From assembly GCF_017979475.1 (NCBI RefSeq), contig NZ_JAERIT010000004.1, positions 1-64,000 of the forward strand: DNA of 64,000 nt, read 5' to 3'. The notes under the pieces are model-generated. The model was not told the origin of the DNA. It worked only from the letters and a program-made list of their open reading frames with translations, and searched no databases. Made by a program: the position numbers and the translations under genes. Of this stretch, positions 1-7,446 are shown piece by piece. Position 1 is the first letter of the stretch; each line of letters starts with the position of its first letter. This DNA is from Helicobacter pullorum NCTC 12824 (GTDB lineage: Bacteria; Campylobacterota; Campylobacteria; Campylobacterales; Helicobacteraceae).

Positions 1-188
1 GAAGTGGTGTTATTGCTGGATTAAAACAATCTGCAGATATTAATGTAGAAGAACTCTATGGAACTACTCAAGTAGGAATAAGCTATGCTTTAGGAGAGAA
101 TGCTAACATTGCTTTAAATTATAGTGGTATCTTTGCAAATGGAGTTCAATCTCATGCAGGGTATATTAGATTAGGAGTGTGGTGGTAG
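1..188 (+). CDS. C-terminal end of an outer-membrane beta-barrel (autotransporter-like) protein, partial
   Basis: The first reading frame (codons from base 3, stop TAG at 186-188) encodes 61 residues that run in from outside the window. Alternating polar/hydrophobic strands rich in Gly, Ser, Asn and Tyr (for example VGISYALGENANIALNYSG) and a last residue that is aromatic (ends RLGVWW) are typical of the final strands of an outer-membrane beta-barrel, where the terminal aromatic serves in BAM recognition. An autotransporter translocator domain is the likeliest source, but only the tail is visible, so the passenger and function are unknown. The gene is followed by a long repeat-rich non-coding stretch. 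Confidence 0.6.
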   Translation, partial: SGVIAGLKQSADINVEELYGTTQVGISYALGENANIALNYSGIFANGVQSHAGYIRLGVWW

Positions 189-212
189 AACACTCACTCT
201 TAAAGTGAGAAA

Positions 213-492
213 TTCTTGTAAAAGACTTTAGAAACGAGATTAATCTATTCAAGATATTTTTATAGATAAACTTTATGCTAAATCTTTTGCAAGATAGACT
301 TAGAATTAATAAAGCTAAACTTTAATTTCTTAGATTTTTTAATTTCTTGTAAAAGATGAGATTTGATTTCTTGAAGATTCTTTTACAAGATAAAACCTTA
401 ATCTATAAAGTTCTTGTAATAGATGAGAATTAATTTATTCAAGATACTTTTATAGATAGGCTTTATACTAAATCTCTTACAAGATAAACTTT
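213..492. repeat. Imperfect direct repeat of about 85-90 bp in non-coding DNA
   Basis: Unit A (about 213-302) and unit B (about 411-492) share the same order of blocks: TTCTTGTAA-AGA, ATTCAAGATA-TTTTATAGATA, CTTTATNCTAAATCT and CAAGATA-ACTT, with scattered substitutions. A third partial copy of the first block begins at 343. No ORF of useful length runs through it. It lies between the autotransporter tail and the end of selD, both of which point into the region, so it may be decayed duplicated 3' flanking sequence. No function can be assigned. Confidence 0.6.
345..390. repeat. Perfect 12-bp inverted repeat
   Basis: TCTTGTAAAAGA at 345-356 is exactly complementary to TCTTTTACAAGA at 379-390, leaving a 22-nt loop. 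It sits between the two direct-repeat units and uses the same block that starts each unit, so the arms are probably inverted copies of the repeat block. It could form an RNA or DNA cruciform hairpin; it lacks a T-run, so a terminator role is uncertain. Confidence 0.6.
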
Positions 493-499
493 CATTTAT

Positions 500-524
500 C
501 AAAGATTCTTTTATAGAATCTTTG
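500..524 (+). terminator. Perfect 10-bp hairpin, possible terminator
   Basis: CAAAGATTCT (500-509) pairs with AGAATCTTTG (515-524) around a 5-nt loop and is followed by CTTCTCTTT. The stem is short-looped and the downstream side is pyrimidine-rich but not a pure T-run. It may end transcripts reading through from the autotransporter gene more than 300 bp upstream, or those leaving selD on the other strand. Confidence 0.4.
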
Positions 525-691
525 CTTCTCTTTAATATTGAATTGAATAATAAGCTAGGCATTATTTTTTGCTTGGCTTAGTTTGATTATAACTAATATC
601 TAACTACTATAATAAATAATTAATGCAAACAATATAATCAATAATCAATATCGCTAATGTAATGAATCAGTGTAGAGATTTGATTCTAGGA

Positions 692-783
692 TTTGGGGAT
701 TGAATTATTATCGTTGAAATTTGAATCTTTGCAATTCTTGAATCTAATCATTAGAAGATTTATCTAAACTTTGGGGATTGAAT
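692..783. repeat. 14-bp direct repeat pair downstream of selD
   Basis: TTTGGGGATTGAAT occurs exactly at 692-705 and 770-783, 78 bp apart. The second copy shares its ATTGAAT (777-783) with a 7-bp inverted repeat whose other arm is ATTCAAT at 800-806, just beyond the selD stop codon; that hairpin might help end selD transcription. The rest of 525-812 is AT-rich with no gene that I can support. Confidence 0.45.
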
Positions 784-812
784 CAAGAATCTTTAATCTA
801 TTCAATGGGAGG

Positions 813-1859
813 TTAGGAAATGTTTAGTGGGAAGTTGTCAGCTGGTAGAACTTCTCCGATGATTTGTGCATAGGTAACACCCTCATTTTTGAGTTCATTA
901 AGCAATTCTTGGGCTTGATTTTGTGGAGTGGCAAACACTAAACCGCCGGAAGTTTGTGCATCAAAAAGTAGAATTTCTAAATTTTGGTAGATTGAATTAG
1001 GAGTGAGTTTAAAATGGCAGTGTTTGGCAATGGCTTTTTGGTTAGAATGGCTGCCGCCGGGGATAATCCCCATTTGTGCAAACTCTATGGCTTCTTGTAA
1101 GAGGGGAATTTGATTAGAATAAAGATGAAGTGAAATAGAGGGGTTTGTCATTTCGTATAAATGCCCCAAAAGTCCATAGCCTGTAATATCGGTGCAAGCG
1201 TGAATGGTGTATTTGGAGGCGATTTTGGCGGCTTTTTGGTTGAGTGTTGCCATAATCTCTGAAATTTTGACTTGAGTTGGAGAATCTAGCATATCTGCTT
1301 TGAGGGCAGTTGTCAAAATACCCATTCCAATGGGTTTAGTCAAGATTAGCACATCGCCTATTTGAGCGGTATTGTTGTGCCAAATTTTTTGAGGGTGAAT
1401 GATGCCTGTAACGCTTAAACCATATTTTTGTTCTTTATCAGCAATTGTGTGCCCGCCAAGTAAGACACCGCCAGCTTCTTTGATTTTGGATAATCCCCCT
1501 TCTAAAATAGCTTCTATCATTTGAGAATCCAAATGGCAATTATCCCACATTAAGAGATTTAGAGCGGTTTTGACTTCTCCCCCCATTGCATAAATGTCGC
1601 TTAGGGAATTTGCTGCTGCAATTTGTCCATAAGTGTAAGGATCATTGACAAGTGGCGTAATGAAATCTGCACTTTGTACAATTGCAAGTTCATCGCTGAT
1701 TTTATAGATTCCGGCATCTTCGTTTCCGCTGAAACCAACAAGGATATTTGAATCTTTGTTGTTTTTGAGTTTGCAAGAGAGATGTGATAGGTCTTCCAGA
1801 CCTACTTTTGCAGCTCAACCAGCGGACTGGACAAAATGGGTGATTTTTATATTTTCCAT
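813..1859 (-). CDS. selD: Selenide, water dikinase SelD, selenocysteine-containing (UGA codon 15)
   Basis: SelD makes selenophosphate from selenide and ATP, the selenium donor for selenocysteine and tRNA selenouridine. The frame open from 1586 lacks the N-terminal ATP-binding part. Reading upstream through an in-frame TGA at 1815-1817 restores it: ATG at 1859, N-terminus MENIKITHFVQSAG, Sec15, then AAKVG, continuing to GFSGNEDAGIYKI, SADFITPLVNDPYTYGQIAAAN and SDIYAMGG. The TGA falls where SelD proteins carry the catalytic Cys/Sec, followed three residues later by the essential Lys (Lys18). Total length 348 residues, normal for SelD. A 7-bp hairpin follows the TGA directly. Selenoprotein SelD is known in Campylobacter relatives. 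MnmH, another selenophosphate consumer or partner, lies at 6291-7298. Conventional gene calling will give a 257-residue truncated product. Confidence 0.93.
1788..1804 (-). promoter_or_regulatory. Putative bacterial SECIS hairpin in selD
   Basis: In the selD mRNA, TAGGTCT and AGACCTA form a perfect 7-bp stem around a GGA loop, beginning 10 nt after the UGA codon (1815-1817). A stem-loop at this position, with a GGUCU-type sequence near its tip, fits the bacterial SECIS element bound by SelB. Sequence and placement are seen; SelB binding is inference, and alternative pairings that leave GGUCU unpaired are possible. Confidence 0.65.
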
Positions 1860-1891
1860 TTAGCTTTTTAGATTCTCCATAATTTTTGAAT

Positions 1892-1897
1892 ATTTTA
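1892..1897 (-). promoter_or_regulatory. Putative selD -10 box
   Basis: On the minus strand TGCTAAAATA precedes selD: TAAAAT with the extended TG element one base upstream. It lies 33 bp before the ATG at 1859. A GGAG occurs downstream but about 15 nt from the ATG, so the ribosome binding site is weak or start usage is uncertain. Confidence 0.4.
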
Positions 1898-1916
1898 GCA
1901 ATTTTTGACTTATTTT

Positions 1917-1922
1917 TATAAT
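1917..1922 (+). promoter_or_regulatory. Putative -10 box of the TauE/SafE gene
   Basis: TATAAT, 33 bp before the ATG at 1956, in a T-rich context typical of sigma-70/80 promoters in Helicobacter, which rely on the -10 box. An AAAGG ribosome binding site follows at 1944-1948, 7 nt before the ATG. Confidence 0.5.
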
Positions 1923-1955
1923 AAAATATAGCAATTCAAAATTAAAGGTTATTTT

Positions 1956-2727
1956 ATGGAATTTTTGGCATTAGAGCCTTTGAATATTCTCGGACTTTTG
2001 GGGGTTGGAATACTCTGGAATCTTGGCTGGGTTTTTTGGAATCGGGGGTGGAGCGATTATTGTGCCTATGATGATTTTGTTTGGGAATGATATTAAAATC
2101 GCTATTGGAATTTCAATTATGCAAATGATTTTTTCCTCCATTTATGGTTCTTATGTGAATTACAAAAAGAAAAATCTTGATTTTAAAGATGGGGTTTTTG
2201 TGGGGATAGGGGGATTAATAGGTGCTTCTTTTAGCGGAGTGATTGTTGATAATGTGCCTTCAAATATTTTGGAAATTGTTTTTACTTGTTTTATTGTTTA
2301 TAGTATTATAAAGTTTTTTAGAGCAAATGCTTATGGGGGAGAGCGGAGGATTGATGAGGGGAGAAATTCTGCGTTATTTTTGATTGCTGGGGGTTGTGTG
2401 GTTGGAATCTTTGCGATTTCTTTGGGAATTGGTGGTGGAATGATGCTAGCACCACTTTTGGCGTATTATTTGGGATATAGTTCCAAAAAAATCGTTCCTA
2501 TATCTTTGTTTTTTGTGATTTTCTCTTCTGTATCTGGCTTCACTTCTTTGGCAATGCATGGGTATGTGGATTATAAGCAAGGCTTTCTTGTGGGGATTGC
2601 CTCTTTGATTGGAGTTAGGATTGGGATTTGGATTTTGAGTGTAATTGATGCAAAAAAGCACAAATACGCACTTTTGGCGATGTATGTATTTGTGCTAGCA
2701 ATCATGCTTGAGAAAATGATTGTTTAG
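1956..2727 (+). CDS. TauE/SafE family sulfite/anion exporter, apparent N-terminal frameshift
   Basis: Multi-pass inner-membrane permease of the TauE/SafE (DUF81) family, implicated in export of sulfite or other small organosulfur anions. Two half repeats each begin with a glycine-rich helix: AGFFGIGGGAIIVPMM near the start and SLGIGGGMMLAPLLAYY around the middle. The good start (ATG 1956, AAAGG 7 nt upstream) reads MEFLALEPLNILGLLGVGIL and then leaves frame; the remainder is open from 2005 in the next frame. Removing one G from the G5 run at 2000-2004 joins the two parts as NILGLLGLEYSGILAGFFGI, a natural first helix. So either the gene is inactivated, translation starts weakly at a TTG (2005), or the base is an assembly error. 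The stop overlaps the convergent antiporter gene by 3 bp. Confidence 0.75.
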
Positions 2728-4421
2728 CTTTCTGGCTTCTCTTCTTGCTTTTCTTCCTCTTCTTTGATTGCTTCAAGGGCAAGATTTGAAAGGGTTGTAG
2801 CGATTTCTCGTGTGGAATTAATCACTCCATAAAGCCCCATTGCTTTAAGCTCGGCTTCTAGTGCATTATCTCTTGTTTGGACGATGATTTTGGTATAGCG
2901 GGATAGAGAGATGATGTGCCTGCAAGCTTTTTCTATTTCCACAGGGGATTCAATGCAAAGAATAATAGCAGTCACTTTTTCAATCTCAATTTCCCTAAAA
3001 ATCATCTTATCTGTAATGTTCCCATAAATGATTTTATCACCTTGAATAATGCCTTTTTCTACTCGTTCATAATTAGAATCTACCCCAAAAATTTCTATAT
3101 CATAATCTTTGAAAAATTGAAAGATTTTTTGTCCCACAAGTCCATAACCGCAAACTACAATGCGTTTTTTTGGATTTTCTTCTTGTTCTTGATTGTCTTC
3201 GGTTTGTTTTTTGGTAAATTTTTGTGGAATACGCATTAATTTTAGGGCAAATGCGGTGCATTTATCAAGATTATCCAAAATAAAAGGCGTGGCTATCATA
3301 GAGAAAATCACCATAAGGGTTAAGAATTGATGAATCTCAGTGGAGGTGATAGAGGCAAAAAATTCTGCGCCAAAAATATATTTTAAGATTCCGCCATCTA
3401 ATTGTAGATTGAGGATTTTGTGCTGACTTGCAAGCAAGAAAATAGCAAAAGAAAATTCCCCGATTTGTGAAAGAGAAAGGGCGATTTTCATAGCGATTTT
3501 TGCACCTCTAAAGAAGCTTAGGAAAATAAACATAATGAGGGTTTTGGCAAATAGGGTTAGGGCAACTAAGATAAGAATAATTGCAAAATATTTTACCAAA
3601 AATGCAATATCAACTTGCATTCCAATAGTGATGAAAAATATCCCCAACAAAAGGTCTCGGAAATACACCAAAACAGAAGCAACTTGGTATTTATAAGGAG
3701 TGCTTGAGATAATCATACCAGATAAAAATGCACCCAAAGTCAAAGAAAAACCAAAATATTGACTAAGATAAGCAGAACCTAAGACGATAAGAAACACAGT
3801 TCCTACGAAAATTTCATCAGTTTTCATTTTGGCAGAATATCTTAAGATGAGTTTTGCTAAGAATCTACCCGGCAATAAAAGCAAGATAACAACAATAACA
3901 GCAGAGATACCAGTGGTAATCATAAGGTCGCTTAAAGCAAGATTTTTGCTGCTTAGAAGCTTAATCATCAAAAGAATAGGAATAACAGCTAAATCTTGGA
4001 AAATCAAGATACCAACAGAAGCCACCCCATAAGAAGTTTTGGTTTGGTTGATTTCATTGAGATGCTTTAGGACAATAGCAGTAGAGGAGAGGCTAACTGC
4101 ACTTGCTACGATGATAGAAGTATCAAAATTGAAACCAAAAATAAAATAGCAAATTGAAAAAAAGGTAAGCATAGAAAGCCCGATTTGCAAACCACCAAAT
4201 AAGAAAACTTCCTGCTTGATAGAGGACATTTTTTTGAAACTAAAATCAAGCCCTATCATAAACATCAAAAAAACAATTCCTAATTCTGCAATACCATTTA
4301 AATCCGCAGAATCTTCAACGCGGAAGTGGAATACATAGGCGGTTAGAACCCCTGTAACAATATAACCAATAATGGTAGGTATTTTGAGTTTATTTAAAAT
4401 AATGCCAGAAACAACAGCCAT
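2724..4421 (-). CDS. CPA2-family cation:proton antiporter with C-terminal TrkA-N (RCK) domain
   Basis: Kef/NhaS-like monovalent cation/proton antiporter in the inner membrane. Residues 1 to about 390 form the multi-helix Na+/H+ exchanger domain (NKLKIPTIIGYIVTGVL, LGAFLSGMIISSTPYKYQ, ALSLSQIGEFSFAIFLL); about 415-530 hold a Rossmann-type TrkA-N domain with GYGLVGQKIFQFF for NAD(H)/nucleotide binding, followed by a charged Glu-rich tail. The first canonical start (4421) cuts into the first helix and has no Shine-Dalgarno sequence. The frame stays open upstream, with AAGGGA 6 nt before an ATC codon (4455-4457) that would add 12 residues (IDTLFVIVCVLA) and complete helix 1. Substrate (K+ or Na+) cannot be told from sequence. 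Confidence 0.88.
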   Translation of the reverse strand: MAVVSGIILNKLKIPTIIGYIVTGVLTAYVFHFRVEDSADLNGIAELGIVFLMFMIGLDFSFKKMSSIKQEVFLFGGLQIGLSMLTFFSICYFIFGFNFDTSIIVASAVSLSSTAIVLKHLNEINQTKTSYGVASVGILIFQDLAVIPILLMIKLLSSKNLALSDLMITTGISAVIVVILLLLPGRFLAKLILRYSAKMKTDEIFVGTVFLIVLGSAYLSQYFGFSLTLGAFLSGMIISSTPYKYQVASVLVYFRDLLLGIFFITIGMQVDIAFLVKYFAIILILVALTLFAKTLIMFIFLSFFRGAKIAMKIALSLSQIGEFSFAIFLLASQHKILNLQLDGGILKYIFGAEFFASITSTEIHQFLTLMVIFSMIATPFILDNLDKCTAFALKLMRIPQKFTKKQTEDNQEQEENPKKRIVVCGYGLVGQKIFQFFKDYDIEIFGVDSNYERVEKGIIQGDKIIYGNITDKMIFREIEIEKVTAIILCIESPVEIEKACRHIISLSRYTKIIVQTRDNALEAELKAMGLYGVINSTREIATTLSNLALEAIKEEEEKQEEKPES

Positions 4422-4490
4422 TGCAAGAACGCAAACAATAACAAATAAAGTATCGATGGAATATCCCTTATGTGAAAATTAAATTTTTGA

Positions 4491-4496
4491 ATTATA
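4491..4496 (-). promoter_or_regulatory. Putative -10 box of the CPA2 antiporter gene
   Basis: TATAAT on the minus strand. Transcription would begin near 4485, giving a leader of about 28 nt to the ATC codon at 4457 with AAGGGA well placed, or about 64 nt to the first ATG. Confidence 0.4.
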
Positions 4497-4591
4497 TAAA
4501 AAGTATAGTGAAGTTGCAAGGTTTTTGGCGGTTTTATTGTAGAAATTATGGCAGGTTTTAATGATTTGGGGAAATTAATATTTAATTATAT

Positions 4592-4609
4592 TAATAATAA
4601 GCATTATTA
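4592..4609 (+). promoter_or_regulatory. Possible Fur operator upstream of fldA
   Basis: TAATAAT (4592-4598) and ATTATTA (4603-4609) form a 7-4-7 inverted repeat. The H. pylori Fur box is TAATAATNATTATTA, which has the same arms with a 1-nt gap, so the match is suggestive but the spacing differs. It overlaps the upstream edge of the fldA -10 box. The local AT-richness raises the chance of coincidence. Confidence 0.4.
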
Positions 4610-4613
4610 TAAT
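4608..4613 (+). promoter_or_regulatory. Putative fldA -10 box
   Basis: TATAAT lies 61 bp before the fldA ATG, directly at the end of the TAATAAT/ATTATTA palindrome, so a repressor bound there would block polymerase. A TAGGAG ribosome binding site stands at 4661-4666. Confidence 0.45.
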
Positions 4614-4674
4614 TATTTTTTAAGAATTTTTATTTTAAACTCTCGCAAAAATTAGTTTAATAGGAGTTTAGATT

Positions 4675-5169
4675 ATGGAAAAAATCGGTTTATTTTATGG
4701 TAGTGATAGTGGAAATACTCAAAAAGTGGCAGAAAAGATTGCACAAAAATTGCAGAATGTAGAAATTTTTGATGTAGCTAAGGCAAATAAAGAGGAATTA
4801 AAAGGGTTTAAAAATCTTATTTTGGCTACACCTACTTATGGAAGTGGAGATATACAGGGAGATTGGGAGGATTTTCTAAGCTCTCTAAAAGAAGAAGATT
4901 TTGATGGGAAAGTAGTTGCATTAGTGGGGCTTGGTGATCAAGATACCTATGGTGATACATTTTGCAATGGGCTTTATGAGATTTATAAATTACTAAAAAA
5001 TGCAAAAATCATTGGGCAAACTAGCACAAAGGGCTATGAATATGAAGATTCGGATTCTGTGGTAGATGGTAAATTTGTGGGATTGATCTTAGATGAGGAT
5101 AATCAAGAGGATTTGACAGAGCAAAGGATTCAAGAATGGTGCGAGGAAATCAAAGGGCAATTTGCTTAA
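4675..5169 (+). CDS. fldA: Flavodoxin
   Basis: Soluble FMN electron carrier; in Helicobacter and Campylobacter flavodoxin accepts electrons from pyruvate:flavodoxin oxidoreductase and is essential. The 164-residue length fits a long-chain flavodoxin. Seen: FMN phosphate loop GSDSGNTQ at 9-16, the isoalloxazine-contacting loop TPTYGSGDIQGDW near 53-65, and GLGDQDTYGDTFCNGL near 95-110. TAGGAG lies 8 nt before the ATG. It is a single-gene unit between divergent and convergent neighbours, with its own -10 box and a possible Fur site. Confidence 0.95.
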   Translation: MEKIGLFYGSDSGNTQKVAEKIAQKLQNVEIFDVAKANKEELKGFKNLILATPTYGSGDIQGDWEDFLSSLKEEDFDGKVVALVGLGDQDTYGDTFCNGLYEIYKLLKNAKIIGQTSTKGYEYEDSDSVVDGKFVGLILDEDNQEDLTEQRIQEWCEEIKGQFA

Positions 5170-5184
5170 TTGAGGCAAATGCCC
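5155..5184 (+). terminator. fldA terminator hairpin spanning the stop codon
   Basis: GGGCAATTTGC (5155-5165) pairs with GCAAATGCCC (5175-5184) with one bulged A; the stop TAA lies in the loop. TCTTAGGCTTATTGTTT follows. It sits between the convergent fldA and prfB genes and may act in both directions. Confidence 0.55.
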
Positions 5185-5192
5185 TCTTAGGC

Positions 5193-6287
5193 TTATTGTT
5201 TGGAATTAATATGGATAAGCACACCTTCTAAAATCGCATCAATATCTCCATCCAAAATCGCTTCAACATTGCTATAAGCGATATTGGAGCGTAAATCTTT
5301 AATTTGCTGATAAGGTGCAAGCACATAAGAGCGGATTTGATGTCCCCAGCCAATCTCACTTTTGTCATCATTAGAGGTTTGCTCATTGCGTTTTTGTGCT
5401 TCAAGTTCATAGAGTTTGGATTTTAGCATTTTTAATGCAGTTGCTTTGTTTTTGTGCTGGCTTCTATCATTTTGGCATTGCACTACTATTCCTGTTGGGA
5501 TATGGGTAATACGGATTGCAGATTCTGTTTTGTTGATATGCTGTCCCCCAGCACCGCTAGCACGATAAGTATCAATGCGTAAATCTTTTTCTTCAATTTC
5601 AATTTCAATATTATCGTCAATTTCGGGTGTTACTTGCACGGATGCAAAGCTTGTGTGCCTTTTGGCATTAGAATCAAAAGGCGAGATTCGCACAAGCCTG
5701 TGTATTCCATTTTCGACTTTAGCATAACCATAAGCGTTTTCGCCCTTGATAATAAAGCTTGCATCTTTGATTCCTGCTTCATCGCCTTCTTGATAATCCA
5801 AAAGCTCTACTTTAAAACCTCTTCTTTCTGCCCATCTTAGATACATACGATAAAGCATACTTGCCCAATCTTGAGATTCTGTCCCCCCAGCTCCGGGAGT
5901 GATGGTAAAAATTGCATTATTAGAATCTAGCTCATCGCTCAACATAACTTCAATTTCAGCTTTTTTAATCTGCTCTTCTAGGGAATTTGCTTCACTAAAA
6001 AGCTCATTTAGGGTTTGTTCATCATCGCTTGAAATCTCAAAAAGCTCTTTTGCGTCATTTAATGCAAGATTAGCTTCTTGGAATTTTTCTAGTTGCCTCT
6101 CACAGCGTTTTTTTTCTTTTTGATATTCCCCTGCTTTTTTGGAATCTTCCCAAAATTCTTTTTGTTGCTCTAGGGTTTCAATCTCTTTTATTCTAGATTC
6201 AAGTTTGCTTGGTTGCATAATTTTTTCAATATTTTGTCGCTTTATTTCTAGCTCTTTGAGTAATTCTCCATATTCATAACTATCCAA
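5193..6287 (-). CDS. prfB: Peptide chain release factor 2
   Basis: Class I release factor recognising UGA and UAA. The 364-residue protein has an N-terminal coiled-coil domain (to about 110), the SPF stop-codon anticodon motif at 202-204 (RISPFDSN), which marks RF2 rather than RF1, and the catalytic GGQ at 247-249 in [13 protein letters not shown]. The frame is continuous from ATG 6287: there is no programmed +1 frameshift near codon 25 as in E. coli. This matters here because the genome also decodes a UGA as selenocysteine in selD. It starts 3 bp after mnmH and is probably cotranscribed with it. Confidence 0.96.
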   Translation of the reverse strand: MDSYEYGELLKELEIKRQNIEKIMQPSKLESRIKEIETLEQQKEFWEDSKKAGEYQKEKKRCERQLEKFQEANLALNDAKELFEISSDDEQTLNELFSEANSLEEQIKKAEIEVMLSDELDSNNAIFTITPGAGGTESQDWASMLYRMYLRWAERRGFKVELLDYQEGDEAGIKDASFIIKGENAYGYAKVENGIHRLVRISPFDSNAKRHTSFASVQVTPEIDDNIEIEIEEKDLRIDTYRASGAGGQHINKTESAIRITHIPTGIVVQCQNDRSQHKNKATALKMLKSKLYELEAQKRNEQTSNDDKSEIGWGHQIRSYVLAPYQQIKDLRSNIAYSNVEAILDGDIDAILEGVLIHINSKQ

Positions 6288-6290
6288 GTT

Positions 6291-7298
6291 TTATTCCTTT
6301 ATTTTATAAAATTCTTTTGCAAATGCCTTGATTTCTTCGATAACTTGTGTGGTATTTTGGTAGTAAATCACACTTTTAAAAGATTCTTTTTTATACACTT
6401 TATCATAATATTCTACAAGCAAAATTTCTGCAACTTTTTGTAAATCTCTTCGCAAAAAGGCTTCTTGTGCTTCTTGCCAAAATTGTTTTTTCATAAAAGG
6501 TGCTATTTTTTGCATAGAATTTTTGAAAAAATCTTGTGAAATTTTACCATATTGTGCAACGATTCTTTGGATTCTTTGTTCTAGAGGCGAGAGTATTAGG
6601 ATTTTGGGTGCATTGTGGTAGGATTGATAAAGTGGGCTTGGCAAAATTAAATTTCCAAGTTTTTTGCTTTCTCCCTCTACTAAAACAAAAGGGGAATTTG
6701 TGAGGGATTTTAGGCGTTCAAATAATAGGTTTTGAAACATTTTAACACTGGGTTGCATTCCATAAATCCCACCAAAGCTTGAACCTAAATGTCTAGCAAT
6801 CCCCTCAATATCCAAAGAATCATCAAAGGCGTGGATTATTTCACTTTTGCCGCTGCCTGTTGGTCCTATGAGTGTGATGAAATTGTGGTTTGGCTTATCT
6901 TGCAGTGTTTGGGTTACTTCTGTGCGATAGGATTTGTAGCCACCTTTTAAAACAACTACACGATAACCGATATTTTTTAGGACGATTCCAAAAGAGTTGC
7001 TTCGCATTCCGCCTCTAGCACAATAAATGCCAAAAGGGCGGGCTGGAGTGATTTGATGTTTTAAATTTAAGAGGTGGTGAGAGATATTTTTGCAAACAAA
7101 ACTTGCTCCAAGGATTTTGGCATTAAAAGAATCTTTTTTGTAAAGTGTGCCAATTTGTTGGAATTCCTCATCATTTAAAACAGGGAAGTTTATAGCATTG
7201 GGGATATGAGAGTGTTCGTATTCTTTGGGTGAGCGAACATCAATGATAGTGGAAAATTTTTGTGCAAGAAAGTCATCAATGGGTAGGGTTTGATTCAA
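6291..7298 (-). CDS. mnmH: tRNA 2-selenouridine synthase
   Basis: Replaces sulfur by selenium at the wobble thiouridine of certain tRNAs through a geranylated intermediate, using selenophosphate from SelD. The 335-residue protein has an N-terminal rhodanese domain with the catalytic-loop motif IYCARGGMRS (Cys93) and a P-loop domain with GPTGSGKS at 145-152. The start is TTG at 7298: AAGGA lies 8 nt upstream, and the next ATG would remove the rhodanese N-terminus. Having both SelD and MnmH shows the cell makes selenophosphate. A divergent promoter region separates it from glnK. Confidence 0.93.
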   Translation of the reverse strand: MNQTLPIDDFLAQKFSTIIDVRSPKEYEHSHIPNAINFPVLNDEEFQQIGTLYKKDSFNAKILGASFVCKNISHHLLNLKHQITPARPFGIYCARGGMRSNSFGIVLKNIGYRVVVLKGGYKSYRTEVTQTLQDKPNHNFITLIGPTGSGKSEIIHAFDDSLDIEGIARHLGSSFGGIYGMQPSVKMFQNLLFERLKSLTNSPFVLVEGESKKLGNLILPSPLYQSYHNAPKILILSPLEQRIQRIVAQYGKISQDFFKNSMQKIAPFMKKQFWQEAQEAFLRRDLQKVAEILLVEYYDKVYKKESFKSVIYYQNTTQVIEEIKAFAKEFYKIKE

Positions 7299-7406
7299 AG
7301 TTAATATCCTTCATAAAATAAATTAGAGTATTGTACAAAAATAGTTTATAATTATAATTTTAAAAAAAAAATATAGTTTTTAAAATTAAGTTAATATTTA
7401 AGTTTG

Positions 7407-7412
7407 TATAAT
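7407..7412 (+). promoter_or_regulatory. glnK -10 box with upstream A10 tract
   Basis: TATAAT 35 bp before the glnK ATG, with AAAAGG at 7435-7440 as ribosome binding site. A run of ten A (7362-7371) ends 35 bp upstream of the box, where an UP element or curved DNA would act; a slippery A-run here could also alter promoter strength. Confidence 0.55.
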
Positions 7413-7446
7413 TCCAACTGCAATTTTAACAGCAAAAAGGATAAAT

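Noticed and set aside
3-188. Phage or adhesin fragment
   Set aside because: The terminal aromatic beta-strand pattern fits an outer-membrane barrel better; no phage gene follows.
692-783. CRISPR-like array
   Set aside because: Only two copies of a 14-bp repeat, spacer length of 64 bp, no cas genes.
813-1586. 257-residue SelD beginning at ATG 1586
   Set aside because: Would lack the catalytic and ATP-binding N-terminus, which is intact upstream through the UGA.
5193-6287. Programmed frameshift in prfB
   Set aside because: The frame is continuous from ATG 6287 with no in-frame UGA near codon 25.
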